Positions 17,296-27,558 of a stretch of 64,000 bases of DNA are shown here, one piece after another (the stretch's first letter is position 1; every line of letters starts with the position of its first letter). The position numbers and the translations under genes were made by a program. Source of the stretch: Rhodocyclus gracilis. GTDB taxonomy: Bacteria > Pseudomonadota > Gammaproteobacteria > Burkholderiales > Rhodocyclaceae. The stretch covers positions 620,001 through 684,000 of the forward strand of contig NZ_WIXJ01000001.1 in NCBI RefSeq assembly GCF_009617575.1. The letters are read 5' to 3'. The notes below the pieces were generated by a model that saw nothing but the letters and a program-made list of their open reading frames with translations, did no database searches and had not been told where the DNA came from.

Positions 17296-19536
17296 TCAGC
17301 GCACGCAGTCGACGAAGTACTGCGCCTTGCCGTCGACGACTTCCTTGACCAGACCGTGAATGTCGGTCTCGAAGCCTGGGAATTTCTCGTTGAATTCGCG
17401 CGCGAACTTGAGGTAGCGGACGATCGTCGCGTTGAAGCGCTCGCCAGGAATGAGCAGCGGGATTCCCGGCGGGTACGGCGTCAGCAGGATGCTGGTGATG
17501 CGCCCTTCGAGCTCGTCGATCGGCGTGCGGTCGACCTCGCGGTGCGCCATGCGCGCGAAGGCGTCGGCCGGCTTCATCGCCGGTTCCATGTTCGACAGAT
17601 ACATCTCGGTGGTCAGTCGCGCGATGTCGTTGGCGCGGTAAATGCCGTGAATCTGGTCGCACAGGTCGCGCAGGCCGATGCGCTCGTAGCGCGGGTGCTT
17701 GGCGACGAATTCGGGCAACACCTTCCACAGCGGATGGTTGCGGTCGTAGTCGTCCTTGAACTGCTGCAGTTCGGTGACCATCGTGTTCCAGCGGCCCTTG
17801 GTGATACCGATGGTAAACATGATGAAGAACGAGTACAGGCCGGTCTTTTCGACGATGACGCCATGCTCGGCGAGATACTTGGTGACAATCGCCGCCGGTA
17901 TGCCGAATTCGTCGGAGAAGTCGCCGTCGACGTCGAGCCCCGGCGTGATGATCGTCGCCTTGATCGGATCAAGCATGTTGAAGCCCGGCGCCAGATCGCC
18001 GAAGCCGTGCCAGCGTTCGCCGGCCTTGAGCACCCAATCCTCACGGTCGCTGACGCCCTCTTCGGAAAGGTCGTCCGGGCCCCACACCTTGAACCACCAG
18101 TCGGCGCCCCATTCCTCGTCGACCTTGCGCATGGCGCGGCGGAAGTCGAGCGCCTCGCGGATCGATTCCTCGACCAGCGCCGTGCCGCCCGGCTCCTCCA
18201 TCATCGCCGCGGCAACGTCGCACGAGGCGATGATCGCGTACTGCGGGCTCGTTGAGGTGTGCATCAGAAAGGATTCGTTGAAGCAGTCGCGGTCGAGCTG
18301 CCGCGTCTGCGACTCCTGCACCAGAATCTGCGACGCCTGCGAGAGTCCGGCGAGCAGCTTGTGCGTCGACTGCGTCGAGAACAGCATCGAATCGCGGCAG
18401 GGCGCGCGGTCCTTGCCGATGGCGTGCATGCCGCGATAGAAATCGTGGAAGGTCGCGTGCGGCAGCCAGGCTTCGTCAAAGTGCAGCGAATCGATGCGGC
18501 CGTCGAGCAGCTCCTTGATCTCCTCGACGTTGTAGAGGATGCCGTCGTAGGTGCTCTGCGTGATCGTCAGCACGCGCGGCTTGGCCTTGACGTCGCGCGC
18601 AAACGGGTTGGCGGCGATCTTCTTCTCGATGTTTTCCCAGCGGAACTCTTCCTTGGGGATCGGACCGATGATGCCGAAGTGGTTGCGCGTCGGCATCAGG
18701 AACACCGGAATCGCGCCGGTCATGATGATCGCGTGCAGGATCGACTTGTGGCAGTTGCGGTCGACGACGACGACGTCGCCCGGTGCGACGGTCGAGTGCC
18801 AGACGATCTTGTTCGAGGTCGAGGTGCCGTTGGTGACGAAGAACAGGTGGTCGGCGTTGAAGATGCGCGCCGCATTGCGTTCGGAAGCGGCCACCGGCCC
18901 GGTGTGGTCGAGCAGCTGGCCGAGTTCGTCAACGGCGTTGCAGACGTCGGCGCGCAGCATGTTCTCGCCGAAGAACTGGTGGAACATCTGGCCGACCGGG
19001 CTCTTCAGGAAGGCGACGCCGCCCGAGTGCCCCGGACAGTGCCACGAATAAGAACCGTCGGCGGCGTAGTGCGTCAGCGCGCGGAAGAAGGGCGGCGGCA
19101 GCGATTCGAGGTAATCCTTGGCTTCGCGCACGACGTAGCGGGCGATGAACTCCGGCGTGTCCTCGAACATGTGGATGAAGCCGTGCAGCTCGCGCAGCAC
19201 GTCGTTCGGGATATGCCGCGAGGTGCGCGTCTCGCCGTGCAGGAAGATCGGGATGTCGGCGTTGCGGAAGCGGATTTCCTTCACGAAGGCGCGCAGTTCC
19301 TCGATCGTGTCGTCGGCGCGGTCGGAAACGAACTCCTCGTCGTCGATCGACAGGATGAACACCGAGGCACGGCTCTGCTGCTGCGCAAAGGAGGTCAGGT
19401 CACCGTAGCTGGTGACGCCGAGCACTTCCATCCCCTCTTCCTCAATCGCCGTGGCGAGCGCACGGATGCCAAGGCCACTGGTGTTTTCGGAACGGAAGTC
19501 TTCATCAATGATGATGACGGGAAAATGAAAACGCAT
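17296..19536 (-). CDS. Orn/Lys/Arg decarboxylase family protein
   Basis: A 746-residue fold-type I PLP decarboxylase. The N-terminal wing or response-regulator-like domain (1-125) is followed by the large PLP domain and a C-terminal domain. The PLP lysine is in STQSTHKLLAG, with WHCPGHSGG and SLHFDEAW upstream. Size and sequence suit the AdiA/LdcC group of biodegradative enzymes better than SpeC, but substrate (Arg, Lys or Orn) cannot be fixed by eye. ATG 19536 is chosen: MRFHFPVIIIDEDF is the domain start and GGGGGTAGG lies upstream; the longer frame to 19734 adds only Arg-rich shadow. Strong terminator downstream. No antiporter gene is adjacent, unlike acid-resistance systems. Confidence 0.93.
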   Translation of the reverse strand: MRFHFPVIIIDEDFRSENTSGLGIRALATAIEEEGMEVLGVTSYGDLTSFAQQQSRASVFILSIDDEEFVSDRADDTIEELRAFVKEIRFRNADIPIFLHGETRTSRHIPNDVLRELHGFIHMFEDTPEFIARYVVREAKDYLESLPPPFFRALTHYAADGSYSWHCPGHSGGVAFLKSPVGQMFHQFFGENMLRADVCNAVDELGQLLDHTGPVAASERNAARIFNADHLFFVTNGTSTSNKIVWHSTVAPGDVVVVDRNCHKSILHAIIMTGAIPVFLMPTRNHFGIIGPIPKEEFRWENIEKKIAANPFARDVKAKPRVLTITQSTYDGILYNVEEIKELLDGRIDSLHFDEAWLPHATFHDFYRGMHAIGKDRAPCRDSMLFSTQSTHKLLAGLSQASQILVQESQTRQLDRDCFNESFLMHTSTSPQYAIIASCDVAAAMMEEPGGTALVEESIREALDFRRAMRKVDEEWGADWWFKVWGPDDLSEEGVSDREDWVLKAGERWHGFGDLAPGFNMLDPIKATIITPGLDVDGDFSDEFGIPAAIVTKYLAEHGVIVEKTGLYSFFIMFTIGITKGRWNTMVTELQQFKDDYDRNHPLWKVLPEFVAKHPRYERIGLRDLCDQIHGIYRANDIARLTTEMYLSNMEPAMKPADAFARMAHREVDRTPIDELEGRITSILLTPYPPGIPLLIPGERFNATIVRYLKFAREFNEKFPGFETDIHGLVKEVVDGKAQYFVDCVR

Positions 19537-19654
19537 GGTGTACCTACCCCCTGCCCCCTCCTCGGATGAGGGGGTAACGACTGTTTTCCCGCGCGGGCGC
19601 GGCTTTACTCGATGAGTGGCACGGCGCCCCCCTGCGGCACCGTGCCGGCGCGGC

Positions 19655-20224
19655 TCAGATTTTCGGCAGCGTGACGCCGACCTGGCCCTGGTATTTGCCG
19701 CCGCGATCCTTGTACGAGGTTTCGCACATTTCATCGGACTCGAAGAACAGCACCTGCGCGCAGCCTTCGCCCGCGTAGATCTTCGCCGGCAGCGGCGTGG
19801 TATTGGAAAATTCCAGCGTGACGTAGCCTTCCCATTCCGGCTCGAAAGGCGTCACGTTCACGATGATGCCGCAACGCGCATAGGTGCTCTTGCCCAGACA
19901 CACGGTGAGCACCTGACGGGGAATGCGGAAATACTCGACGGTACGCGCCAGCGCGAACGAGTTCGGCGGGATGACGCAATAGCCCTTGCCCGAGACTTCG
20001 ACGAAGGACTGCGGATCGAAGTGTTTCGGATCGACGATGGTCGAGTTGATATTGGTGAAGACGCGGAATTCGTCGGCGCAGCGAATATCGTAGCCGTAGC
20101 TCGAGGTGCCGTAGGAAACAATCTTCTCGCCATTCGCTTCACGCACCATGCTCGGCTCGAACGGCTCGATCATGCCGTGCTCTTCAGCCATGCGGCGGAT
20201 CCATCGGTCGTTCTTGATTGACAT
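19655..20224 (-). CDS. dcd: dCTP deaminase
   Basis: A 189-residue trimeric enzyme converting dCTP to dUTP, the first step to dTMP. The catalytic block [11 protein letters not shown] and the substrate loop [12 protein letters not shown] are present. It feeds dUMP to ThyA (13.5 kb). It lies on the minus strand between apbC and the decarboxylase gene, an order I recognise from several betaproteobacteria. Confidence 0.96.
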   Translation of the reverse strand: MSIKNDRWIRRMAEEHGMIEPFEPSMVREANGEKIVSYGTSSYGYDIRCADEFRVFTNINSTIVDPKHFDPQSFVEVSGKGYCVIPPNSFALARTVEYFRIPRQVLTVCLGKSTYARCGIIVNVTPFEPEWEGYVTLEFSNTTPLPAKIYAGEGCAQVLFFESDEMCETSYKDRGGKYQGQVGVTLPKI

Positions 20225-20406
20225 CGCTCGTCACCCGTCAGCGGAAAAGGCGCACATTCTACGATGAGTCTGTGTCGATTGTGCGGCGGAAAAGCCGACG
20301 CAACGGTGCGCCCGGCAACAGAAAAGCGCGGGGCGTGGCAGTCTTGCAACGGATGGCGGCAAACGCCCGGCGCGACGCGGGATTTCCCGCCGCGCCGGAG
20401 GGTGTT

Positions 20407-21510
20407 TCAGGTGTTCTGCACGACGATGTTGGGGAAGCGCGAACTCATGTCCTTGGCGCGTTCGCCGACCTTCACCGCGACGCGGCGGGCGATGCTGCGA
20501 TAGCGCTCGGCAGCCGGCGAATCCGGCGCCCCCACCACCGTCGGCCGGCCGGCGTCGGCGAGTTCGCGGATCGAGCGGTCGAGCGGCAGCGAACCGAGCA
20601 GTTCGACCTCGTAGTCGGCCGCCATGCGCTCACCACCGCCTTCGCCGAAGATGTGCTCGGCGTGGCCGCAGTTCGAACAGATGTGGATGCTCATGTTTTC
20701 GACGAGGCCGAGGATCGGGATGCCGACCTTCTCGAACATCTTCAATCCCTTGCGCGCGTCGAGCAGCGCGATGTCCTGCGGCGTGGTGACGATCACCGCG
20801 CCAGTCACCGGGAATTTCTGCGCCAGCGTCAGCTGAATGTCGCCGGTGCCGGGAGGCATGTCGACCACCAGATAATCGAGATCGCGCCAGCGCGTCTGCC
20901 GCAACAACTGGTCGAGCGCCTGCGTCACCATTGGCCCGCGCCAGACCATCGGCGCATCCGCTTCGATCAGGAAGCCGATCGACATCACCTGCAGGCCGAA
21001 CGCTTCCAGCGGTTCCATCGACTGCCCGTCGACGCTCTCCGGCTCGCGGCCCGACAAACCAAGCATCTGCGGCAGCGACGGGCCATAGATGTCGGCGTCG
21101 AGCAAGCCCACGCTGGCGCCTTCCTGCGCCAAGGCCAGCGCCAGATTGACGGCGGTGGCGCTCTTGCCGACGCCGCCCTTGCCCGAAGCGACGGCGACGA
21201 TATTCTTGACGCCCGGCAGCGGCTTCAAACCATGCTGCACGACGTGCGCGATGACCTGCGTGCGCACCCCGATTTCGACCTCGCTGACACCGGCCAGTGC
21301 TTCGAGACAGCCACGCACGGCGGCGCGAATGGCGCCATGACGCGATTGCGCCGGGAACGGCAACTCGATGTCGAGCGCCACGCTCGACCCCGCGATGCGC
21401 ACATTCTTCACTGCCTTCGCCGTAACGTAGTCCTTCTGCAAATCGGGGTCGATCAGTCCGGAGAGCGCCGCGAACACGGCGTCGAGACTGAGGGCTTCAC
21501 TACCTGTCAT
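20407..21510 (-). CDS. apbC: Iron-sulfur cluster carrier protein ApbC (Mrp)
   Basis: A 367-residue P-loop ATPase of the Mrp/NBP35 family that carries [4Fe-4S] clusters to apoproteins. An N-terminal MIP18-like domain (about 1-95) is followed by the deviant Walker A SGKGGVGKSATAVNLA and the cluster-binding CSNCGH pair. DMPPGTGDIQLT is the Walker B/switch region. It is divergent from metG across 190 bp, a conserved arrangement. Clusters are needed by the Fe-S small subunit of the Ehr operon nearby, though that link is only general. Confidence 0.95.
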   Translation of the reverse strand: MTGSEALSLDAVFAALSGLIDPDLQKDYVTAKAVKNVRIAGSSVALDIELPFPAQSRHGAIRAAVRGCLEALAGVSEVEIGVRTQVIAHVVQHGLKPLPGVKNIVAVASGKGGVGKSATAVNLALALAQEGASVGLLDADIYGPSLPQMLGLSGREPESVDGQSMEPLEAFGLQVMSIGFLIEADAPMVWRGPMVTQALDQLLRQTRWRDLDYLVVDMPPGTGDIQLTLAQKFPVTGAVIVTTPQDIALLDARKGLKMFEKVGIPILGLVENMSIHICSNCGHAEHIFGEGGGERMAADYEVELLGSLPLDRSIRELADAGRPTVVGAPDSPAAERYRSIARRVAVKVGERAKDMSSRFPNIVVQNT

Positions 21511-21699
21511 GGCAAACAGCTCCTTACGGGATCGATGGACGAAAAAAAATCAGCGGGGAAGGGGGCGCACGGTACGAACGACGCGCCCCATGCAATACCC
21601 GATTATTTTACTCCGGTTTTAGCCGGTTCAATCAAGCGCGTGCCCGCACTTTGCTAGAATGCCTTCTTCGTAACGTTTGCCATTGCCGCCCGGTTAGCC

Positions 21700-23835
21700 A
21701 TGACCCGCCAGATTCTCGTCACCTCCGCCCTGCCCTACGCCAACGGCTCGATTCACTTGGGCCACCTCGTCGAATACATCCAGACCGACATCTGGGTGCG
21801 TTTCCAGAAGATGCGCGGACACGAATGCTGGTACGTCTGTGCCGACGACACGCACGGCACGCCGGTGATGCTGCGCGCCGAGAAGGAAGGCATCGCGCCC
21901 GAAGTTCTGGTCGAACGCGTGCGCGGCGAGCACAGGCGCGACTTCGCCGGCTTCCATGTCGGCTTCGACAACTTCCACACAACGCATTCGGACGAGACGC
22001 GCGAGCTTGCCTGTGAAATCTACCAACGCCTGAAGGCCAACGGACTGATCGCTGCGCGTACCATCGAGCAGTTCTTCGACCCGGTGAAGTCGATCTTCCT
22101 GCCCGACCGTTTCATCAAGGGCGAATGCCCGAAGTGCGGCGCGAAAGATCAGTACGGCGACAACTGCGAAGCCTGTGGCGCCGCGTACACGCCGAACGAA
22201 CTGAAGAACCCGTACTCGGCGATCTCCGGCGCAACGCCGGTGCTGCGCGAATCCGAACACTACTTCTTCCGCCTCTCCGACCCGCGCTGCCAGGATTTCC
22301 TGCGCCAATGGACGCAGAACGAGGCGCGCCTGCAGCCGGAAGCGGCCAACAAGCTGCGCGAATGGCTCGGCGAACCCGGCGACAACCGGCTGACCGACTG
22401 GGACATCTCACGCGACGCGCCCTACTTCGGCTTCGAGATTCCCGACGCGCCGGGCAAGTACTTCTACGTCTGGCTCGACGCGCCGATCGGCTACATGGGC
22501 TCGTTCAAGAACCTGTGCGCGAAGCGCGGCATCGACTTCGACGCCTTCTGGCAGCCCGATTCGACCGCCGAGCTCTATCACTTCATCGGCAAGGACATCC
22601 TCTACTTCCACGCGCTGTTCTGGCCGGCGGAACTCAAGCACGCCGGTTTCCGCACGCCGACCTCGGTGTTCGCGCACGGCTTCCTCACCGTCGACGGGTC
22701 CAAGATGTCGAAGTCGCGCGGCACCTTCATCACCGCCGAGAGCTACGTCACGCAAAAGCTCGACCCGGAATGGCTGCGCTACTACTACGCCGCCAAGCTG
22801 TCGGCCTCGCTCGAAGATATCGATCTGAACCTCGACGACTTCATCGCGCGTGTCAATTCCGATCTGGTCGGCAAGTTCGTGAACATCGCCAGCCGCTCGG
22901 CCGGCTTCATCGCCAAGCGTTTCGGCGGCGAACTCGCCCCCTGCGACACCACGCTGCCGGCCTGGCAGGCGCTCGTCGAACGCGCGCCGGCGATTGCCGA
23001 TCTCTACGAAACCCGCGAATTCGGCAAGGCCATGCGCGAAGTCATGGCGCTCACCGACGCCGCCAACCAGTACGTCGACAGCGTCAAGCCCTGGGAACTC
23101 GCCAAACAACCCGAGCGCGAAGGCGAGCTGCACGCCGCCTGCAGCAACGCGGTCAACCTCTTCCGCCAGCTCGCCATCCTCCTCTCGCCGGTACTGCCGG
23201 CGCTGGCGGAAAAAGTCGCCACCTTCCTCAATGTCGCCCCCTTCGCCTGGCGCGACCTCGGCCAGCCGCTGGCGCCGCGCCACGTCATCAACGCCTACCA
23301 GCACCTGATGACGCGCGTCGACAAGAAACAGATCGACGCGCTCGTCGCCGCCAACCGTGAAACGCTGGCGCCCGCCAGCGACGCTCCCGCCGCCAAACCC
23401 GAAAAGAAAGCCACCGTGACTACCCCTGCATCGGCTCCCGCCACCACCGCGACCACCGCGACCACCACTCCCGCCAGCGAAGCCCCGGCCGCCACGCCGA
23501 CGATCGCCATCGACGACTTCATGAAGGTCGACCTGCGCATCGCGCGCATCGCCGACGCCGGCCCGGTCGAAGGCGCCGACAAGCTCGTACGTCTGTCGCT
23601 CGACCTCGGCCCGCTCGGCACGCGTCAGGTCTTCGCCGGCATCAAGTCGGCGTACGACCCGGCGCAGCTCATTGGCCGGCTGACGGTGATGGTCGCCAAT
23701 CTGGCGCCGCGCAAGATGCGCTTCGGCCTCTCCGAAGGCATGGTGCTCGCCGCGTCCGACCCGGACGGCAACGCACCCGGTATCTTCCTGCTCGCGCCCG
23801 ACGCTGGCGCGCAGCCGGGCATGCGCGTCAAGTAA
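21700..23835 (+). CDS. metG: Methionyl-tRNA synthetase
   Basis: A 711-residue class I synthetase. HIGH motif [10 protein letters not shown] (residues about 11-20), zinc knuckle with CPKC and CEAC, and KMSKS motif [10 protein letters not shown] are all present. The C-terminal EMAP-like tRNA-binding domain (about 605-711) is joined by a low-complexity Ala/Thr/Pro linker (about 555-600) built partly on a repeated ACCACCGCG. TAGAAT at 21655-21660 may be the -10 box. It is divergent from apbC. Confidence 0.97.
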   Translation: MTRQILVTSALPYANGSIHLGHLVEYIQTDIWVRFQKMRGHECWYVCADDTHGTPVMLRAEKEGIAPEVLVERVRGEHRRDFAGFHVGFDNFHTTHSDETRELACEIYQRLKANGLIAARTIEQFFDPVKSIFLPDRFIKGECPKCGAKDQYGDNCEACGAAYTPNELKNPYSAISGATPVLRESEHYFFRLSDPRCQDFLRQWTQNEARLQPEAANKLREWLGEPGDNRLTDWDISRDAPYFGFEIPDAPGKYFYVWLDAPIGYMGSFKNLCAKRGIDFDAFWQPDSTAELYHFIGKDILYFHALFWPAELKHAGFRTPTSVFAHGFLTVDGSKMSKSRGTFITAESYVTQKLDPEWLRYYYAAKLSASLEDIDLNLDDFIARVNSDLVGKFVNIASRSAGFIAKRFGGELAPCDTTLPAWQALVERAPAIADLYETREFGKAMREVMALTDAANQYVDSVKPWELAKQPEREGELHAACSNAVNLFRQLAILLSPVLPALAEKVATFLNVAPFAWRDLGQPLAPRHVINAYQHLMTRVDKKQIDALVAANRETLAPASDAPAAKPEKKATVTTPASAPATTATTATTTPASEAPAATPTIAIDDFMKVDLRIARIADAGPVEGADKLVRLSLDLGPLGTRQVFAGIKSAYDPAQLIGRLTVMVANLAPRKMRFGLSEGMVLAASDPDGNAPGIFLLAPDAGAQPGMRVK

Positions 23836-23894
23836 GACGCCGGGGGAACGACGATGTCTTCCCCTGTGACCTCCTAGGCGCCGAGGGCTCGCCC

Positions 23895-25904
23895 TTGTCG
23901 CCGCTGGCGCTGATCCTCCTCGCCTGCCTCGTCTGGCTGGCTATCGGCCTGCTCGGCGCAACATTTTCGCGCCGCTTCGTTTTCGTCACCCGCGTGCTGT
24001 TCCCGGCGGGGGCGCTGGTCGCGGCGACGGTCGCACTCACCGCGCTCCTGGCGCTCCTCACGCAGGGCGATACGCCACACACGGCCATGCTGCCGCTCGG
24101 CCTGCCCGGACTGCCCTTCCACCTGCGCCTCGACGCGCTCTCGGCCTTCTTTCTCTGCCTGCTCGGCGCCGTCGCCGCCGGCATCTCGCTCTACGCCGCC
24201 GGCTACTTCCGCCGCGGCCAGGGCAGCACGCCGGGCCTGCAGTGCCTGCTCTACCACCTGTTCCTCGCCAGCATGGGCGGCGTACTGCTCGCCGACGACG
24301 CCTACTTCTTCATGGTGGCGTGGGAGTCGATGGCGCTCTCCTCGTACTTCCTCGTCACCTCGGATCACCGCATCGCCGAGATCCGCCGCGCCGGCTTTCT
24401 CTACCTGATCGTCGCCCACGTCGGCGCCATCGGCATCCTGCTGTCCTTCGGTGCGATGAGCGGCGGCACCGGCGATTACACCTTCGACGGCATCCGCACC
24501 AACGCGCCCGAGGGCTGGCTGGCCTCGGCCGCCTTCCTGCTGGCGCTCGGCGGCTTCGGCGCCAAGGCCGGCCTGCTGCCGCTGCACGTCTGGCTGCCCG
24601 AGGCACACCCGGCGGCGCCGTCGCCGGTGTCGGCGATGATGAGCGGCGTCATGCTCAAGACCGCGATCTACGGCCTGCTGCGCGTCACCTTCGACCTGCT
24701 GCCCGAACAGCAATGGTGGTGGGGCGCGCTGCTGCTCGGGCTGGGGCTGGCGACGGCGCTGTTCGGCGTCGTCTTCTCGACGGTGCAGAGCGACATGAAG
24801 CGCCTGCTCGCCTACTCGTCGATCGAGAACATCGGGCTGATCTTCGCCGGCATCGGCCTGTCGCTGGTGTTCGCGGCCAATTCGATGCCGCTGCTCGCGG
24901 CGCTGGCGCTGACCGCGGCGCTCTACCACTGCCTCAATCACGCCTTCTTCAAGAGCCTGCTCTTCCTCGCCACCGGCTCGGTGCTGCACGCCACCGGCCA
25001 GCGCAACCTCGGCCGCCTCGGCGGACTGATCCACCGCATGCCCTGGGTGGCGTGGCTGGCGCTGCTCGGCGTCGTCGCCTCGGCCGGGCTGCCGCCACTC
25101 AACGGCTTCGTCTCCGAATGGCTGCTGTTGCAGAGCTTCCTGTTCACGCCGCAACTGCCGCACGGCTACCTGAACATGCTGCTGCCGGTAGCCGCCGGCG
25201 CCATCGCGCTGACCGCCGCGCTGGCCGGCTTTGCCATGGTCAAGTTCTTTGGCGTCGTCTTTCTCGGCCAGCCGCGCGAAGAGCATCTGGCAAAAGCGCA
25301 CGACGCCGGACGCATGGAGCGCCTCGGCCTGATCTGGCTGGCCGCCGGCTGCGTGCTGCTCGGCGTGCTGCCCAACTTCGTCATCGCCGCGCTCGACCCG
25401 GTGACCAATTTCCTCGTCGGCGCCGGTTTTGCGCCGGCCGCCGACAAGGGCAGCTGGCTGTTGCTGGCGCCGATCAGCGAAGAGCGCGCGAGCTACAGCG
25501 GCGCCATCTTCCTCGGCGGTCTGCTCGCCTTCACGCTGGCGCTGTTCTTCGTCGTGCGCGCCGTCTTCCACGGCCGGCTGCGCCGCGCCGACGCCTGGGA
25601 TTGCGGCTTTCCGCTGCTGAGCGGGCGCACACAGGACACCGCCGAAGGCTTCGGTCAGCCGATCCGCCAGGTGTTCGCGCCCTTCTTCCGCATCACGCGC
25701 GAGCATCCGTCGCCCTTCGACAAGGAGCCGCATTACCGCATCGTCGTCGACGACCCGCTGTGGCACTGGCTGTACCTGCCGCTCGCCTGGCTGGTCGATC
25801 TCGGCACGCGCGTCGTCGGCAAGCTGCAGCGCGGGCGCATCGCCATCTACCTGCTGTACAGCTTCGTCACCCTGCTCGCCCTGCTGGTGTTCACCACACG
25901 ATGA
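23895..25904 (+). CDS. hyfB: Ehr/hydrogenase-4-like membrane subunit HyfB
   Basis: A 669-residue multi-spanning protein of the NuoL/M/N antiporter-like family. The core block HVWLPEAHPAAPSPVSAMMSGVMLK (about 235-260) includes the conserved Lys/His proton-channel residues. GFVSEWLLLQ and the long C-terminal tail match HyfB/HycC. The start is TTG 23895 (AGGG about 9 bases upstream); no in-frame ATG lies upstream. The first gene of an eight-kilobase coupled cluster; it begins 60 bp after metG, so it may be read through from there. Presumed proton-pumping subunit. Confidence 0.9.
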   Translation: MSPLALILLACLVWLAIGLLGATFSRRFVFVTRVLFPAGALVAATVALTALLALLTQGDTPHTAMLPLGLPGLPFHLRLDALSAFFLCLLGAVAAGISLYAAGYFRRGQGSTPGLQCLLYHLFLASMGGVLLADDAYFFMVAWESMALSSYFLVTSDHRIAEIRRAGFLYLIVAHVGAIGILLSFGAMSGGTGDYTFDGIRTNAPEGWLASAAFLLALGGFGAKAGLLPLHVWLPEAHPAAPSPVSAMMSGVMLKTAIYGLLRVTFDLLPEQQWWWGALLLGLGLATALFGVVFSTVQSDMKRLLAYSSIENIGLIFAGIGLSLVFAANSMPLLAALALTAALYHCLNHAFFKSLLFLATGSVLHATGQRNLGRLGGLIHRMPWVAWLALLGVVASAGLPPLNGFVSEWLLLQSFLFTPQLPHGYLNMLLPVAAGAIALTAALAGFAMVKFFGVVFLGQPREEHLAKAHDAGRMERLGLIWLAAGCVLLGVLPNFVIAALDPVTNFLVGAGFAPAADKGSWLLLAPISEERASYSGAIFLGGLLAFTLALFFVVRAVFHGRLRRADAWDCGFPLLSGRTQDTAEGFGQPIRQVFAPFFRITREHPSPFDKEPHYRIVVDDPLWHWLYLPLAWLVDLGTRVVGKLQRGRIAIYLLYSFVTLLALLVFTTR

Positions 25905-26866
25905 GCCTCTACGCCTTCGCCACCCAACTACTGACGCAGCTGCTCGAGCTGCTGATCGCGCTGGCGCTGGCGCCGCTGCTCGGCGGCTGGGTCAATGTCT
26001 GCCGCGCGCGCCTGCAGAAGCGCTGCCCGCCGCCGCTGCTGCTGCCCTACCACAACCTGCTCAAGCTCTTCCGCAAGGACGTGCTGCTGGCGCACAACGC
26101 CTCGTCGCTGTTCCGCGTCGCGCCGTACCTCATCTTTTCGTGCATGGCGCTGGCCGCGGCGCTGGTGCCGACCTTGTCGACCGAACTGCTCTTTGCGCCG
26201 GCAGCCGACGCCATCGCGCTGGTTGGCCTGTTTGCGCTGGCGCGCGTGTTCATCGCGCTGGCCGGCATGGACGTCGGCACCGCCTTCGGCTCGCTCGGCG
26301 CGCGCCGCGAAATGCTGATCGGCTTTCTGGCCGAACCGGCGCTGCTGATGGTCTTCTTCACCGCCTCGATCATCTCGGGCTCGACCTCGCTGGCGACCAT
26401 CGTCGGCACGCTGGCGCATCACGAGTTCGCCATCTACCCGAGCCTGGCTTTTGCCGGCGTTGCCTTCACCATGGTGTCGCTGGCCGAAAACGGCCGCGTG
26501 CCGGTGGACAACCCGACGACGCACCTCGAACTGACGATGATCCACGAGGCGATGATCCTCGAATACTCCGGCCGCCACTTGGCGCTGATCGAATGGGCGG
26601 CGAGCCTCAAGCTCTTTGCCTACTCTTGCCTCGGCATCGCGCTGTTCTTCCCCTTCGGCATTGCCGAATCGACCGGACCGGGCGCGCTCGCCGTGGCCGG
26701 CGTTTTCCTCGTCGGCAAGCTCGCGGTCGGCGGCTTCGTGCTGGCGCTGATCGAAACGCTCAACGCCAAGATGCGCGTCTTCCGCACGCCGGAATTCCTC
26801 GGCACCGCCTTCCTGCTGGCGGTGCTGGCGATCCTCGTGCATCTCTTGCTGGAGGGCGGACGATGA
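25901..26866 (+). CDS. hyfC: Ehr/hydrogenase-4-like membrane subunit HyfC (NuoH-like)
   Basis: A 321-residue membrane protein homologous to NuoH/HycD, which anchors the soluble arm and connects it to the ion channel. Signatures are LPYHNLLKLFRKD, FGSLGARREM and the ENGRVPVDNPTTHLELTMIHEAM block with its conserved charged residues. The start codon overlaps the hyfB stop (ATGA, 25901-25904), so it is translationally coupled. Confidence 0.92.
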   Translation: MSLYAFATQLLTQLLELLIALALAPLLGGWVNVCRARLQKRCPPPLLLPYHNLLKLFRKDVLLAHNASSLFRVAPYLIFSCMALAAALVPTLSTELLFAPAADAIALVGLFALARVFIALAGMDVGTAFGSLGARREMLIGFLAEPALLMVFFTASIISGSTSLATIVGTLAHHEFAIYPSLAFAGVAFTMVSLAENGRVPVDNPTTHLELTMIHEAMILEYSGRHLALIEWAASLKLFAYSCLGIALFFPFGIAESTGPGALAVAGVFLVGKLAVGGFVLALIETLNAKMRVFRTPEFLGTAFLLAVLAILVHLLLEGGR

Positions 26867-27558
26867 ACCCGCTGGCCTGGCTGCCGACGCTGCCCGGTTT
26901 GCCCTTCGCCGGCCAGCTGATCAACCTGTGCGCGGCGATCATGCTGCTGCTCGCCTTCGCCATGCTGGCGCAGCGGCGAATCGTCACGCTGATCAACCTC
27001 TTCGCGCTGCAGGGCGCGGTGCTGTGCCTGTCGACGGCAATCGTCGCGCTGTCCACCGGCCAGTCGCACCTGTGGGGATCGGCGCTGATCACGCTGCTGC
27101 TCAAGGTGATCCTGCTGCCGTGGATCCTGCACCGGCTGGTGCACAAACTGTCGGTGAAGTGGGACGTCGAGACGCTGTTCAACATCCCGACGACGATGCT
27201 CGTCGGCATCGGTCTGGTGATCATCGCCTTCAACGTGGCGCAGCCGATTTCCGAGTTTGCCGGCACGATCACGCGCGCGACCATCGGCATCGCGCTCGCC
27301 TGCGTGATGCTCGCCTTCCTGATGATGATCACGCGCAGCAAGGCGGTGCCGCAGGTGGTCGGCTTCATGTCGATGGAAAACGGCCTGTTCTTCGCCGCCA
27401 CCAGCGCCACCTACGGCATGCCGATGGTGATCGAGCTCGGCGTCGCGCTCGACGTGCTGGTCGGCATGGTCGTCTTTGGTGTGTTCTTCTTCCAGATCCG
27501 CGAGAAGTTCGACAGCCTCGACATCCGCCACCTCGAAGAAAAGACGAAGCAGGAATGA
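26863..27558 (+). CDS. hyfE: Ehr/hydrogenase-4-like membrane subunit HyfE
   Basis: A 231-residue membrane protein with about seven hydrophobic segments, related to HyfE, whose N-terminal part resembles NuoK. SMENGLFFAATSA and the ELGVALDVLVGMVVFG block near the C terminus are recognisable. ATGA overlap with hyfC on one side and with hyfF on the other. HyfE is absent from the simpler formate hydrogenlyase-1, so the cluster follows the hydrogenase-4 rather than the hydrogenase-3 plan. Confidence 0.9.
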   Translation: MNPLAWLPTLPGLPFAGQLINLCAAIMLLLAFAMLAQRRIVTLINLFALQGAVLCLSTAIVALSTGQSHLWGSALITLLLKVILLPWILHRLVHKLSVKWDVETLFNIPTTMLVGIGLVIIAFNVAQPISEFAGTITRATIGIALACVMLAFLMMITRSKAVPQVVGFMSMENGLFFAATSATYGMPMVIELGVALDVLVGMVVFGVFFFQIREKFDSLDIRHLEEKTKQE

